64,000 nucleotides of DNA from Cranoglanis bouderius (GCA_023630585.1 CM042565.1:16045013-16109012), one strand, 5' to 3'; shown: positions 39,090 to 51,735, counted from the stretch's first letter. A program made the numbers and translations. The notes: generated by a model not told the origin, from the sequence alone.

Positions 39090-39690
39090 CACAGGGCTGT
39101 TGAATTTAATACCACAGGGCTGTTGATGTTTCAATTCTGATTAATTTTCTCTCAGACAGCAGCACAGCTGCAAATCACGGGTTTATGTTATGTTAATGCG
39201 CTCGTTCTAATACATTTCTATAGCAGCAGCTCATTCACAAGGACTTGTACGAGAGATGCTTGGCATAAACGGATTAAAAATGTGTGTAATCGTTGATATG
39301 GTGAAGTTTTCTTTAAGGACGTGTTTAGGTTACATTTATGAAAGGAGTCTCCAGCGTCAGCGCTGTGTACCAGTCAGAGCTGAAGCCGTAAATACACGTT
39401 TTAGACATCTTCAGGACAGAGGAGTTCGAAAGCTTCGGCTGGTGATGGAACAAATGTTCATAGCTGCTATAACGTAAGTGAGGACCTGTTCCATGGACGT
39501 TCCACAGCATTAAATATAACTATAAACAGTTCAATCGTATGATATGTCTTTTGTTAATTAATAAACGCATTTAAATTGTTGGAAAATTGCTGTTTTGCTG
39601 TAAGAGCAATAAAACACTTCGAGACGGGCTCTGCTTCAGCACACCATCCTGTTGATTATTTTGTAACTTTCATCACCTAGCTACATTAGC
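39090..39690 (+). mobile_element. R1 copy c, most complete
   Basis: Left end ACCACAGGGCTGTTGA, then TTCAATTCTGATT, GGGTTTATGTTA, TTTCTATAGCAG, GACTTGTACGAGAGATGCT, GTTGATATGGTGAAG, GGAGTCTCCAGCGTCAG, CATCTTCAGGACAGA, ATAGCTGCTATAACG, GTTCCACAGCAT, AAATTGTTGG and the AATAAAACACTTCG right block. The left-end TTGATTA/ATTTTC motif mirrors the right-end ATAATCAA motif. This copy gives the family's order from end to end, about 600 bp. Confidence 0.75.
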
Positions 39691-40115
39691 TCTAGTGCAA
39701 AACTATAAATAAAAAGAACAGTAATACACCAGGATAAAGCGATTATTTTGCGAGACTATGTTTATTTTCCACTGAACTGTTTCTTTAAGTCTAATGTCAT
39801 GTACACAAGCACAAAAGTCACCTCAAAAAGTGTAATAGCTCTGAAGGGTCAAAATCTTGACATCCTTTAAACATTTTCATTTAATCTTAGAAGGCACTTG
39901 TGCAGCAGGATATTTATCTGAAAAAATCATAACTTTATTTATTTTATTTTTTTTCATAAGCTCTTATATACATTGACATGTCAGCTTAGCACAACTGCAT
40001 GGATAGCGATTTACTAAACATCCATCCCCTGACTGACAGCTAGTAATTCAGCTAACCTGGACTTGGAATGGTTATATATATATATATATATACATGCCTG
40101 TGCTTGGCCGATTAC

Positions 40116-40165
<50 letters not shown>

Positions 40166-41289
40166 CTGTTGAGTGACGGAGCGTTTGAGGTGTAATTGCT
40201 CTGATAAATCTTGATTAAACCTTGCAGCTGTGTGGTGTGTGCCGGTGTGATCGTGCTGTCAGATCAATTTACCACCGTCTAGTAATGGCGGCTACTTTTA
40301 GGGCTCCGTGACGAGGAACTCATCGCATTTGACAGACCTGTTCGAGAATCAGACGGGGGGGGACGGCAGAATGGACCTGAACTGTCTGTCTCGGGGTTGG
40401 AGCGGTGGTTAAAATGCTTCTGTGTGCAGAGTTTTCCCTCAGAATACTGACCTGGTTGTGGTTTTCATTACATCATAACTGATGCAGGAGCTCAGCATGG
40501 ATGCGAATCGGAAGGTCACGAGCTGCTTCGATTTGCATCCTGAGAACAAGAAGACTTCTACAAAAAAAAAAAAAAAAAAGGCACTTTTTTGAGCAAAAAA
40601 GAAAAGAACAATTGGTTGCCATCATCCTGTTGAATAATTCAGAGAATTATGTCACTGATGAATGTGTGTGGGGGGGGGGGGGGGGGGAGTTAAATTGCCT
40701 GATTCAATGTTTAAAAAAAAAAAAAAAACTGGACAAATGGAAGCGACTTCTGTTAAATTTGATAATGTATTAATTTAAAAATGAGTTCCCTGAAAGCCTG
40801 AAAAAAAATTACAGCGTGACAGAATCAAAATTTAATTTATGTCCCACACAACCCATTGTCAACAGATTTTAATCAACGGTTTAAGTGCTAGATGCACAAA
40901 TTGGCTATTGCCCATCATGAACAACAAATCATCTGCATATACTCAACTGCCTCAACCACTTAATACCCATAATGCTCTTAAGACCAGTAATAAATCTCCA
41001 CGCACAATTGGAAGGTCCTCACACCTGTTTAAGTGAGGAGCAGTTTATGAAATCAAAATGACTTCACATAAACAACTTTGTTTCCTACCGACGAGCGATT
41101 TTAACCAGGCATCTTATTCTAATCATACGGATGAAATATGAGCACTTTTATGGTGGTCGTTTATTAGAACTGTTCCCTTGTCTTGGTCTTGAAGTATGCT
41201 GGTGTTTTTGTAAAATGGTAAATGAGCTGGTGAGTTACAGCGAGGTACTGTAGGCGGAAATAAGTCTACAGAAAACATGTTTTCTTTTT

Positions 41290-41293
<4 letters not shown>
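39691..41293. other. unassigned with simple repeats
   Basis: Holds (TA)n at 40074-40092, (CA)22 at 40121-40164, poly(A) at 40561-40579 and an 18-base poly(G) at 40670-40687. The stretch 40180-40330 is of mixed composition. No gene seen. Confidence 0.45.
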
Positions 41294-41340
<47 letters not shown>

Positions 41341-41639
41341 GCTGCTGGGTTTCGCTGCAAAAATCAGAAGCGAGTGCGAAAGTCAAAGTGTCCAGAAGAA
41401 CTGTGTCTGGTTCTGCAAGATGCTCAATAAAACTTACCAGCTCATTTCCTTATAAAACTGCACACATTGTACCGGAGACTACTATTTTTATTTTTTTGTC
41501 GCACCGAATATTGACTTTGTTTCATTTACTACTGTTTACTGCTCTTTACTGTATTTTTTTTTAAAATGTAGAAATTTTTGAAGGCATCTTTGCTCTATAG
41601 CATTTCTTTGCATGTGCCTAAAACTCTTGCACAGTACTG
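41294..41639 (+). mobile_element. (TA)n-truncated copy of the 548-bp Tc1-type MITE
   Basis: From 41337 to 41639 the sequence is nearly the same as 48117-48438, including GGCTGCTGGGTTTCGCTGC and the end TAAAACTCTTGCACAGTACTG followed by TA. Its left half is missing and replaced by (TA)n at 41294-41336. Confidence 0.85.
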
Positions 41640-44600
41640 TATACTTCAATGTCGTTTACAAACCTTATAAAATCACACATGCAAGAGTGTAAATGCATGA
41701 AATTGTATTCAATCCATATTCAGGACTAAAAATCATTCAAATTTCTAGATGACCTGCATTCATGTAATTTTACATCTTCATTTCTGACTATATCGAGTAA
41801 GATATGGCAGAGGAGTTGATAATTGTTGGACTTACTGTATGTCGCATTATATACTGAAAATGATATCGTTTTGCGTTGTATTTTCCTTGTTAAACGATAA
41901 AGAAATGATATTCCACCGAACTGTTCTGTCAAAGTCTTTCTCTGGAGAGAATCATCATCCGAAGGCCATATTTTTGGTTTTATTAAGTATGCAAATGTGA
42001 TAGTAAATAAATGTGATTCCAAAAAAAAAGGAAGAAAGAAAGAAAACTTCAACAATTGGCTGGCAAAGATTGATTGTGATTGTCAGGCGGCAGAGACGAT
42101 TGCAAGTGCAGGCAGACAGACAGAATATCGTAATAATTAAAAACCAGAAACCAGAGCAAAAATACAAATACAAAAATCCGTGTGCACAAAATACAAAGGC
42201 TTGCCATCATCGTAACTAAACTCAGACAGCTCTCACTGTGTATGTGTGAGTCTGGGTTATTTATAAGAGTGTGTGTGATTGAGTCCAGGTGTGTGTGTGT
42301 GTGATCAGTAAGCATGAACGTGATAGCAGCTGTGAGTGATGGGTAATGGAGTCAGGATCAGCCTTGTTGTGATCCTGTGGAGGATTCTGTGCTGAAGGTA
42401 CACCTTGAGGTACCAAGCAAGAAGTCCAGACCCTCTCCTGACCAAAACACCAATGGGAAACACCACTGATCCACTCAGATCGTGAAATACGTACTGTATA
42501 ATGTCAAACATTTTGCTGGATATAGAGGAAATACCCTCCCAGAAAGTGTAAGTAGTGATGATTTGCATGTAGAACGCAGATACATTTGTGAAATTAACTC
42601 CATAGCCACGGGTTACGGCCAAATCAAATCAGACCTTCAACAAGGCCTCACTGAATCGGCCAATAAATAAAATGTCTCAGGACCTACTTTATTAGGCCCT
42701 CCCTCCTCTCTACAGTGTCCAAAAGTGCTCAAAATCCTCCAAACCGAGAAGAGGAGAATAATTTAAAAAGTCTTGAGGAAAGAATGAATGAATGTCACAG
42801 GGTGAGAAAAAAGATGGAACCCTACAGTATCAGAATGTAGATTAAAATGTGAATGTGAAAAGTGTGATGTTTCTAAAAGTGGGTCACATCATGGAAGCAG
42901 CTATATAAAGAATAGCGGGGCATGCGGTGAGGATGATGGGATCGAGCCGGAAAGGGGTCATAGTTCACGATGAGAATGAAAATGAAAGTAGCACCGCAGA
43001 GAAAGCATTTGCATTGGCCTGGCAGGGTCATGTGACTGTTAAACAACTTTGAAAAGTGGGTTTGAATATTGGACCTTGCAGTTTGCAGTCTTAAGGCCTC
43101 AGCATACTTCATGCGGAGACAACGTTCAGCTAGCTTCCACGAACACCACGATGTAGTAGTGGAGCAAACGGAGGTCACGTGGAGGCTTCGCTTGCCGTGT
43201 CAAGCTCATGACAGCTGGGTGAACTCTGCAGACAAACATACTACGAGACCAAGCCTGTGATTGGTTGCTACAAACAAGGCGTGCCCGAACTGATACGTCA
43301 GGACCAGTCAGGTTCAAGAATCTGAGTTGTCTTCAAATCTTCCTTCTTTACGTAACATGTTTTGGTATGCAAATATCATGATTCACTGAACATGCAAATG
43401 GTGTGACTTTTAGTGACATTTCTGAGCCATTTTCTATTGAAAAGATTTGGCAACATGGACTACAATGCAAAACTACAAGCCAACAAAAAAGGAACGTGTC
43501 ACAAAAGAGACAATCAGACCATGAAACTAGTCGTGAGAGACAATCAGACCTTCTGCATACTGTATACAGCCTCAGAAGTGCTCGAGTTGAGCATTAATCC
43601 AGTATTAGAGCTTAATCCATTAACACATCAGCGTGTAGAGTGTGAGCGATTAGCATATTCATGATGTGCGGGTGATTATAACCCCACCCCCACCCTCACC
43701 CCCTACAAACCACAACCACTTCTCACAATATGGAACAAATCATATTTAAATCTATTTTCATGCAGCGAGAAGCAGGAGAGCAGCACACAGCTGAGAACAC
43801 TGGCGCAAACCCGGCCTTGTTTGATGAGGACATTTGCTTAAGTGACTTGCCTGTCAAAACAAATAGTCTGTCCCCCGCCTCCTCCTCTCTCGCTCTTTAT
43901 CCCTCTCTCTCTTTCTCTAAAAAGATGTCCTCTTCAGTGCAGTAAATTTTTCCCTCCTCAAAGCCAATTCGGTGTCTGGGGTTAAGCAAACACCTGTTTC
44001 CTACAGAATCCCCCCCGAGGCCTCGACAGACAATTTACACCGCTAACAAGCGCAAAATTACACCTGAGAGCTACGAGCATTTTTTTCCCTTTTTACTTCC
44101 AGACCACGAAGTGTCCGAGTCAGCCAGACTGTCTAATTTACGTCAGGCCACGTAGCTGGAAAGGGACACGGCTGTCAGTTTGGGCATCGCTGAGAGAACT
44201 GGAGAAACGTTAGCTGCTCAGGGAATGGGTTTGGTCTGTGTATGATACAGTTGCATATTGTATAAATGCGTGTAGTTTAAAAAATATATATATATATAAT
44301 TATAAGATACTGTACACTGCCGTGCATGATCGCTTGGGTGAATTTAAATAAAAAAGTAATTCAAGTACAATCATTCAATAGAAATCTATAAACCTCTAGG
44401 TATTATATCTGTAAAGGAAACTAAAGACTTCGGTTACTGACTCAAATACTTTATTCTTTTTCCTGCCTACCAACTGACCGTCACATTTCTGAGCATATAC
44501 ATTTATTTATTTATTTATTAACTATATTTAAAACATTCTATCAAATCCCTGGTATACCAAATTATATGGATACCACAACCATAGCTCAACTTTGTGCAAG

Positions 44601-45179
44601 AACGATTCACTTGTAAACTCACGTCCGCTCGATATTCAAACAATCAAGGGTGATGTGAATGGATTTGGTTTAATTCCAAATAAAAGAAACGGTACAAAAA
44701 AATAAATAAATAAATCACTACTTTAACCTTTAATCCTAAACTTTATAACGTTTCATACAATTTGAGTCACGCACATTGCTACACATTTGGAAGTATGACG
44801 CTTTGTTTGTGTTGGAAACTGAGAAATACGGAATTTCCTACTTGGAAACTGCACTCAGATACCCAACAAAGTGGTTTTTGGGTTTTTTTTTTTTACAAGT
44901 GGGAAACATATTCTAGACTACACACGAGTTTTTATACAGTATAATGTGACCTTTTTATCTGTCCGGCAGTGAGAATCAGTCAATTTGGCAGTTATGGAGA
45001 TGATATTTTTAGTGTTTGAGTTGTTTCCAAATAATTGTGTGAGGAGAATTAGGTCAGAAATGTTTAGGTAGGTTATGGTGTCATGCCGAAGGCAACATTA
45101 AAAGTTAAAAAAAAAAAAATTCAAATATACCATATATACACATTATTTACCTTATAAGGAAAAAATGTACATTGTCACA
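41640..45179. other. long unassigned stretch
   Basis: Contains a short GT run at 42289-42302, a C-rich quadruplex motif (separate entry), and TA and TTTA runs at 44284 and 44500. The stretch 43940-44240 is GC-richer, with an open frame of about 65 codons after TTTCCTACAG, but no donor or homologue. Region 43060-43320 may be an unclassified repeat. No gene supported. Confidence 0.4.
43682..43703 (-). other. G-quadruplex motif on the minus strand
   Basis: Four runs of 3-5 C, separated by one A or by TCA, lie within 22 bp. The minus strand therefore has four G-runs with 1-3 nt loops, the canonical quadruplex pattern. Confidence 0.8.
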
Positions 45180-45830
45180 TTCATGCATTTATCAAATCAG
45201 CCAATTACGTGGCAGCAGCGAAATGCATAAAATCAAGAGCTTCAGTTAAAGTTCTCATCGAACATCACAAGGAGGGGGATTTTTGACTGTTGAATGGTTG
45301 TTGTGTCGAACGAGCATTTCGATTATTTCAGAAACTGTTGATCTCCACATGCAACCGTCTCTAGAGCGGTTGTCACCAACCCTGTTCCTGGAGATCTACC
45401 TTCCTGAAGACTTTAGCTTCAACCATAATTGTGCCCACCTGACCATCTAATCATCTATGTACTTCTGTGTAATTTTTGTTTTTGCTGGCCATCTTGACTA
45501 GAACTTCCTGGTAGAAGAGATACTGTAACTCAACGGGACGTTCCTGGTTAAATAAATTCTAAATAATAATAATCAACTAAAACAGCTGTGTTAGATTTGG
45601 GTTGGAGATGAAACCTGCAGGAAGGTAGATCTCCAGGAACAAGGTTGTCAGCCACTGCTCTAGAGTTTACACGGAATGGTGCGGAAAACAAAAAACATCC
45701 AGTGCGCAGCAGTTCGGCTTGTCGGCGGGAGAGGCAAGAGGAGAATGTCCAGACCGGTTTGAACTGACAAGAACTCAAATAACCACTCTTTACAACCACA
45801 GTGAGCAGAAAAGCATCTCAGAACAGGCAC
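45180..45830 (+). pseudogene. Tc1-like transposase 5' part, split by a MITE
   Basis: The left part (45180-45366) contains ATGCATTTATCAAATCAGCC, GAGCTTCAGTTAAAG and GAAACTGTTGATCTCC, matching the 5' region and first helix-turn-helix of a common fish Tc1 element. After a 291-bp insertion the frame resumes at 45663 as SRVYTEWCGKQKTSS and continues to TQITTLYN and EQKSISEQ before similarity stops near 45830. This is the DNA-binding region; the catalytic domain is absent. Upstream of the insertion, stops and deletions (TAG/TGA in all frames) show long decay. The two halves join exactly if one copy of the 8-bp CTCTAGAG is removed. Confidence 0.8.
45367..45657. mobile_element. 291-bp hAT-like MITE with 8-bp target duplication
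   Basis: The ends are inverted: the left has CCAACCCTGTTCCTGGAGAT followed by CTACCTTCCTG, and the right has CAGGAAGGTAG followed by ATCTCCAGGAACAAGGTTG. The element is flanked by CTCTAGAG at 45359-45366 and again at 45658-45665. An 8-bp duplication with a central TA, together with termini like CAGTGG, fits the hAT superfamily. It carries no open frame. Confidence 0.9.
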
Positions 45831-46639
45831 CAAGAACCTTTTTCCTGTTTTGTGGGTATATTTACTAACAAGAATGCGAAAAGAGTGAAGTTGTATTTAG
45901 TAGTTTAGCATGTTGCATGTATGAGCTTCTGATAAGCATGTAAAAATATGAAATAAATAAATTCAATAGTGGCACATTTCAACTGTCATTTCAGTATAAT
46001 TGAGAAAATGACATTTTAACATCCCACACTTTCACTACCATATTTATGTAATTAATCTGTCTGGCATGTGTTGGGTTTTCTTTGGTTTTTTGTTTTTTTT
46101 TTCCCCCCCTAGTCCCTGATGTTTTACATTTCCAGTTTTTTTTTTCTGTCTGTCAATCTCTTTTTTTTTTTTTTTTTGACTCCAAGAAGTGATAATGAGG
46201 GCCATTTAAATGCATCAATACCCTCTCGAAAAGCGAGAGTCGTCTACCATCTCAATATTTCCAAATATTTATCTTTTAGCTTTTCAGTTTCTGGGTAAAA
46301 CACGTTTTTAAAACAAAATCCATGTACAGGCATGCACGCAGGATCGAATGCGTTGATCCCCAGTGATCCGCTGAGCCCTGCCTATAGGTCGCGTGCATAG
46401 GAGTGCAGCATGAATGCAATGCCAGTGCAGTAATGCACACACAGGAACGTTCGATTCGTCATGCTTGGATGCGTTTAAATGAACTCGGCAGTTCAGAGGT
46501 CGGTACCAGCGTGCCCATGTTTCCTCTGCTGTGGCAGAAACACGGCCCTGTGTGGACGTCGGGATTTAATCCACGTCAGTACACAAACCGGGTTTAGGTT
46601 TCACCTCCGTCGGGATATAAACACAGGGACGAGGTCCAA
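45831..46639. other. unassigned sequence
   Basis: Poly(T) runs at 46093-46105, 46136 and 46161. The stretch 46300-46620 is CpG-richer. No gene recognised. Confidence 0.4.
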
Positions 46640-47195
46640 CCCTTTCATGCATAGCGTCCACAATTATGGACGGACGGCTGTTTTTGTGAAAATCAATTGC
46701 AAATCACATATCAGTGCAATTTAATTTATAAAGCATTAATCCTGATTTCTCTTGCTCTCTAGACTCTTTGTCAGCGCAGCATGTCTCTGGTATAGCTTTA
46801 ATTATTGCAGAATTAAATAAGAAGAAATTGTTCCAGACTCCAAAGAGTGCCATAGGTTTTTTTTTTTGTTTTTTGGTGTTTGTTTTTGTTCAAAGATGAT
46901 ATTTTCAATCATTCTGGTCAACATTAAACATGAAATATTTTAGTATTTTAATTTTCTTTTAAAAACACATTGGATTTTTTAAAAAATGTTTTATTTAATT
47001 TTCTTGTTTTATCCTTTTTCAGTCATACTACTCCTGCACATCCATTTACTTTTTATACAAGTGATATTTAGATATTTAAAATTCACATAACATGCAACGT
47101 TACACTTTTTTTTTTTTTTTTAAATCTGAAGAATGTTTTTTTTGTTGTTGTTGTTGTTGTTGTTGTTTTAAATAATTCATCCACGAAAGGGTTAA
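46640..47195. mobile_element. piggyBac-like MITE, CCCTTTC...GAAAGGG with TTAA
   Basis: The left end is CCCTTTCATGCATAG and the right end ATCCACGAAAGGG, directly followed by TTAA (47192-47195). Left of the element stands CCAA, which could be a mutated TTAA. The internal sequence is AT-rich with poly(T) and (GTT)n at 47142-47165. CCCTTT-like ends and TTAA targets are established for piggyBac elements; the assignment rests on about 13 bp at each end. Confidence 0.5.
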
Positions 47196-47890
47196 ATAGC
47201 GTTCCGCCGTTGCTCTTGTATCCCAGTGAGTTGATGATGGATGTTCCTGCTATGTGGAGAGCGTTCTTGATGCAGGGAAAATAAAAGATAAAGGTGGTTG
47301 ATAAACAAATGCATGCGGTATCGCCCGTCTCCTTGCCAAGAGCAGATGTACCGCTTCCACGAGCCGTTTGGCCGACGACTTTTCTCGTTTAACCTTGTGG
47401 TGTCGCCTAGCAAACGCGTTGTGCATAAAATCACAAACAAGGTGCCTGCTTGCAAAACATGACACTGGCACTGGAGAAGTGGTGCTCGAGGTTTCATACG
47501 CTGTTGAGTAAGCAAATAGGATGTTTTATAACATAAAATATGTAGGCAATATATTAAAAATAGCAAATTAAGCCAGGGAAAGGACTAGAGCAGCTTTGTT
47601 TTTGTATTTTTTAATCCGTTTTTAGTGTATGGAGGTGTTTTTGTTGTGTAATTTGGCAGTAAGTTAGCACAGCGGAGTTGGCGAGAGAACATTCCCATAA
47701 CGTCCAGGTTATTCCAACCAATCACAGCTGAAATCACAGCTTAAGATATACAAGCGCAATATGCACTATTGTTGGTTTCTAATCTAAGTGCTGAAGTATT
47801 TATATGAGAAAGAATAAAAAAGACTTTTTTTTTTTTTTTTAATTTTAGTGGAACTTGTGTCACTTATTTGAAAATTATTCAATAAAATTA
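47196..47890. other. unassigned; CpG-rich 47200-47480
   Basis: The 47200-47480 part is CpG-rich and has overlapping minus-strand frames (47192-47566, 47250-47471) without any recognised domain. Not called. Confidence 0.35.
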
Positions 47891-48438
47891 CAGTACGGTG
47901 CAAAAGTTTTAGGCACCCTATTTTTTTTTTAATGCAAACTCTGTTATAGATTTTTTATTTGATGACGTCTACATTATCAAGTCGGTAGAAAAAACATTGT
48001 AGATTCCCAAACATTAGTTTTTTAGCACAAAATTAAATGTTACAGAGAAATGTTTGTATGTCATTAAAGGAAGCAGCGTATTACGTAAGAGACGCTTTTC
48101 AGACAGTAAACACAATGAAGGCTGCTGGGTTTCGCTGCAAAAATAAGAAGCGAGTGCGAAAGTCAAAGTGTCCAGAAGAACTGTGTCTGGTTCTGCAAGA
48201 TGCTCAATAAAACTCACCAGCTCATTTCCTTATAAAAACTTTTCTTTATGAAAAAATCCGGAGACTACTATTTTTATTTGTCGTCACACCAAATATTGAC
48301 TTTGTTTCATTTACTACTGTTTACTGCTCTTTACGGTATTTGTTTTTAAAATGTAGAAACATTTAATTCCATTATCTTCAAGGCATCTTTGCTCTACAGC
48401 ATTTCTTTGCATGTGCCTAAAACTTTTGCACAGTGCTG
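47891..48438 (+). mobile_element. complete 548-bp Tc1/mariner-type MITE
   Basis: The left terminus CAGTACGGTGCAAAAGTTTT continues AGGCACC. The right terminus is GTGCCTAAAACTTTTGCACA followed by GTGCTG, nearly its reverse complement. A TA dinucleotide flanks each side (47889-47890 and 48439-48440), the TA duplication of Tc1/mariner insertion. No transposase frame is visible. A truncated sibling lies at 41337-41639. Confidence 0.92.
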
Positions 48439-48707
48439 TACCTCCACACTAGTGCAGCACAACATGGTTTAGCAATAGTACTCGGTAAAGAGCACTGAAC
48501 ATCATGTCCTCCTGCGTACATAATATTTGTCCCTGAGCCAAGAAAAGCGGGAAGCCGAGTGAGACGGAGAGGCGAATAAGTGAAACGCTGCCAATTCGGA
48601 GAAGAAAAACAAAAGATGGGTGAAACCACACTGGAAGAATCTTTATCCACAAAATGCAGACTAAATAATTTAGCTTTTCATTTGGCATTTCTCCTCACAA
48701 CACTAGA

Positions 48708-48709
<2 letters not shown>

Positions 48710-48754
<45 letters not shown>

Positions 48755-48778
48755 TATATATATATATTTATGCACACA

Positions 48779-48823
<45 letters not shown>
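48710..48823. repeat. (TA)n and (CA)n compound microsatellite
   Basis: (TA)n with one GA interruption at 48710-48768, then (CA)n at 48773-48823 with one CCC interruption. Confidence 0.96.
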
Positions 48824-48826
<3 letters not shown>

Positions 48827-49104
48827 AACATACTGAACATGATGGAAAAATTGGGAAATTTTGGCTCATAAAGTCAAACCCCAGACTGCATGCAAATCAG
48901 GAGTCAAATATAAAGGTTTTTACGTTTACTAGTTTTATGACTTCAATAAATACAATTTTTTTTTATTTTTATAAAAGTTCATGTACGTTTTCTTGTGACA
49001 CTTTATTTAGCATTTAATCCGTCATTTAAGCCTGACTTCTGAACATTTGTAGCTCCGCCCCTCAGCTCTCGGCATCGGCATCCTCAAGCTGTAACTGTGC
49101 GATT

Positions 49105-49465
49105 TGTAAGGGATAAAACACTGTGTGTTGTGTAATTATAGGAAAACAATCAACGACTGGATGGTGTGATAAAGTGGAGATACAGTTATGACCTTGTTGA
49201 TTACTTTCCAATGTCCAAAAAAAATCCCAACTGTTTTAATTCCTCTTCCACCACAGTGACTTGCTAACAATGTTTTGTTTATTAAATCGCAAATCTGCAG
49301 GTTGTCATGTCACCGAGAAACGGCAAAGCATAAACTCATCTGTCCTGAAGATGTCCTGAAACTTAAAGTCGCATCTTTACCTCTCACGGTTACAAAGCAC
49401 TGACACTGGAGACTCCTTCCATGAACGTTAAATAAAATCTCCTTACAGAAAACGATTACACAATA
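49105..49465 (-). mobile_element. R1 copy d
   Basis: On the minus strand the blocks appear in family order: GGAAGGAGTCTCCAG (about 49425-49411), CATCTTCAGGACAGA (49355-49340), GAGGAATTAAAAC and the foldback that ends GTTTTATCCC. A further minus-strand piece with the TTTATTTAACAT block lies at about 49620-49665. Confidence 0.65.
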
Positions 49466-51122
49466 AATGTTTTTTTTTTTTTGTTTTTTTTTTAACATGT
49501 TTATGTAGAACGTCTGCCATAAAGGTCCCTGAGAATGAACTGTTGCTATAGGAACTATAGGGTTTGCGGCTGACCGATCAAATTAGAGAATCAGTAGTTA
49601 TAGGTATAGATTTGCAGTTATAGATGTTAAATAAACTTCTTCTTATAGAAAACTTTATCATCTCAAAGAAAACATTTTCTGAAAATATGATTTTGTAATT
49701 TGATGTAATTTGAGGCAGCCAGCTCGCTAACATCAGGCACAAGCATATGGCTAGCTAGTGTTTGCGGAAAAACTGCCGAGCTATGTTAATGTAATTACAG
49801 TCAATTTTAACACGAGAAATGGCTAGAAACTGGGTGTTTTACTTGCGATTTACTCGCCCAAGTTCCTCCTGCATTTATTTGTTGTTTAATGTCAGTCCAT
49901 ATTTATTTCATAAATCATGGAATGAACCTGCTCTTCATTATGTCCCGGAAGCTCCATATGGTCCCTCTTCAGTCCTAACACCTTTTAAAATAAGTGTAAA
50001 TTACAAACTACGATATATTGCAGAGCAAACGGACTGATTGCGAGCCTGCTGTGGATCCCAGGCATCCTTCCAACACCAGCTGTGACCTTCTGCTTTCATT
50101 AAGCTGCAGGATCCCGACTAAAGATGATAATCATGATTAATCTGATAAATATGGAGGTGTTCAGTAGTTGGTATAAATTCATGTGTAATCAGCTTGTTTT
50201 CGTGAAACACCTGCGATGTGTAAGGAAGTCTAGGAAAGTAAAGCAGCACGCTTTTGCTAGCGGATCCCACGTAGCGATCATGTCAGCTTTTCATAACGAG
50301 CTAATTGCCATAGCGAAAAGCACGGCATTGGATAATGTATCATTTAGCACGCAGCTGTAACTCTAGTCGGACCACAGGTTTATCATTTATTTAGTATTTA
50401 TTAGGCTGTTTGTAAGCGTAGCTGAATACACAAGCAATGATAATGCTGTAATGGTGCTTAATACATGCTAATTATGCTAAATAAAGCAGTGTATCAGGAT
50501 GGAGTTGAAAGGTTTTTCGCTTACACTTTAAATCACTACACGGGGAATTTATTCAGATCTATTCAGTCTTTCTTTTACAACTTTGGTTTACATGTTCAGG
50601 GCAACAGCGATTTCACGTTTGGCCGTATAAAACATGAAAACTCACACTAAATAATTAATAAATATTCATTCTCACTTATGAAGTGATTTATTTCCTGGTC
50701 GGTCGCTTTGATTAATCAGCAGCCCGAAGCCCAGCATGAAATATAACTGCGTTCAGCACTGACCCGTTTTATTTATTTATTACTATTATAACAAATAGCC
50801 TGGTTTAATTAACAATTGACCGAAGTAGACGGTGCGGTATCGATCCATCCGTTTCCGAGAACGAAACATGAAAGAAGTTGCGAGACTGTGGAAACGTCCT
50901 CAGTTAGCGATTTTAAAAAGCAGCTTAAAAAAATTATGTACATTTTTAACTCCAGCTTTTCTCAGGTTTTATATTTTGTTGTATCATTTGCCTTTTTTTT
51001 TCTGAGCTGTTTATTCCTATTTTAAATTTCAATTAAATATTATCTTCTCTTTTGAACTACACATCCCTACTTTACCCAGTTTGTAGTTGTAACCATTTTA
51101 TCATAAAGTTTTTCTTGCCTTA
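49466..51122. other. unassigned sequence
   Basis: GCTAGCTAG words near 49750, no repeat family apart from the small R1 piece noted above. Short frames (49819-50037, 50124-50360, 50816-51025) show no domain. Confidence 0.4.
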
Positions 51123-51432
51123 TGTCAAGGATTTTGTAGAGGGGGTGGATGCAAGCGCAGACTTCATTTTAGAAACAAACAACCAAAACAGTGAAAACCA
51201 GGACCATAAACTTAAATAAAATGGATATTAGGCAAAGACAAGCAGACTAAGAACAAGGCTGAGGCACAAGAACACAATAACAACAACAAAAGCTTGACAA
51301 TCAGGAACTAATATATCGGTGCTAATCAGGCTGAAACGAGATATACTGGAGCTGCAAGCGGTAGGAAACCTGGTGACATGCAGGGGCTGATGGGTAACGT
51401 AGTTCAGCACCCCGTTGGCGCTATCCTAACAG
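51123..51432 (+). mobile_element. dispersed repeat R3, 310-bp copy
   Basis: Starts TGTCAAGGATTTTGTAGA, then GGTGGATGCAAGCGCAGA, CAGGACCATAAAC, AAGCTTGACAA and near the end GGGGCTGATGGGTAACGTAG, closing with CTAACAG. Copy 2 (62386-63104) starts TGTCAGG and ends ATGACA, so the family appears bounded by TGTCA...TGACA. That fits a short-inverted-repeat DNA element, or less likely a solo LTR. Confidence 0.65.
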
Positions 51433-51735
51433 TGTTTATAATTAATTTATTATACAAATAAAAGTGTATTTTATTTATTGGGAATGATTTATTTTTTTTT
51501 AGACAAATAAAAGGTTTTAATTTTCTTTACTTTTTTTAGGAGGACTTTAATGTATGAAATGTTGTTAAATAAAAATAAAGTTTATCATTATTATTTAATT
51601 TAATTTATTTATTAATTTATTTATGCTACCACATTTTTATTTTCTCTGTTTGTTTTTTTTTCTTTTAGAATGACTTATTTTAAGAATTTCTCTTACATTC
51701 TTATTTTCAGTATTTTCTACTTCTTCCCTCATGCT

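Noticed and set aside
47192..47566. Overlapping basic minus-strand frames (KVKREKSSAKRL region)
   Set aside because: No homologue recognised, no splice sites, and overlap with the end of a MITE.
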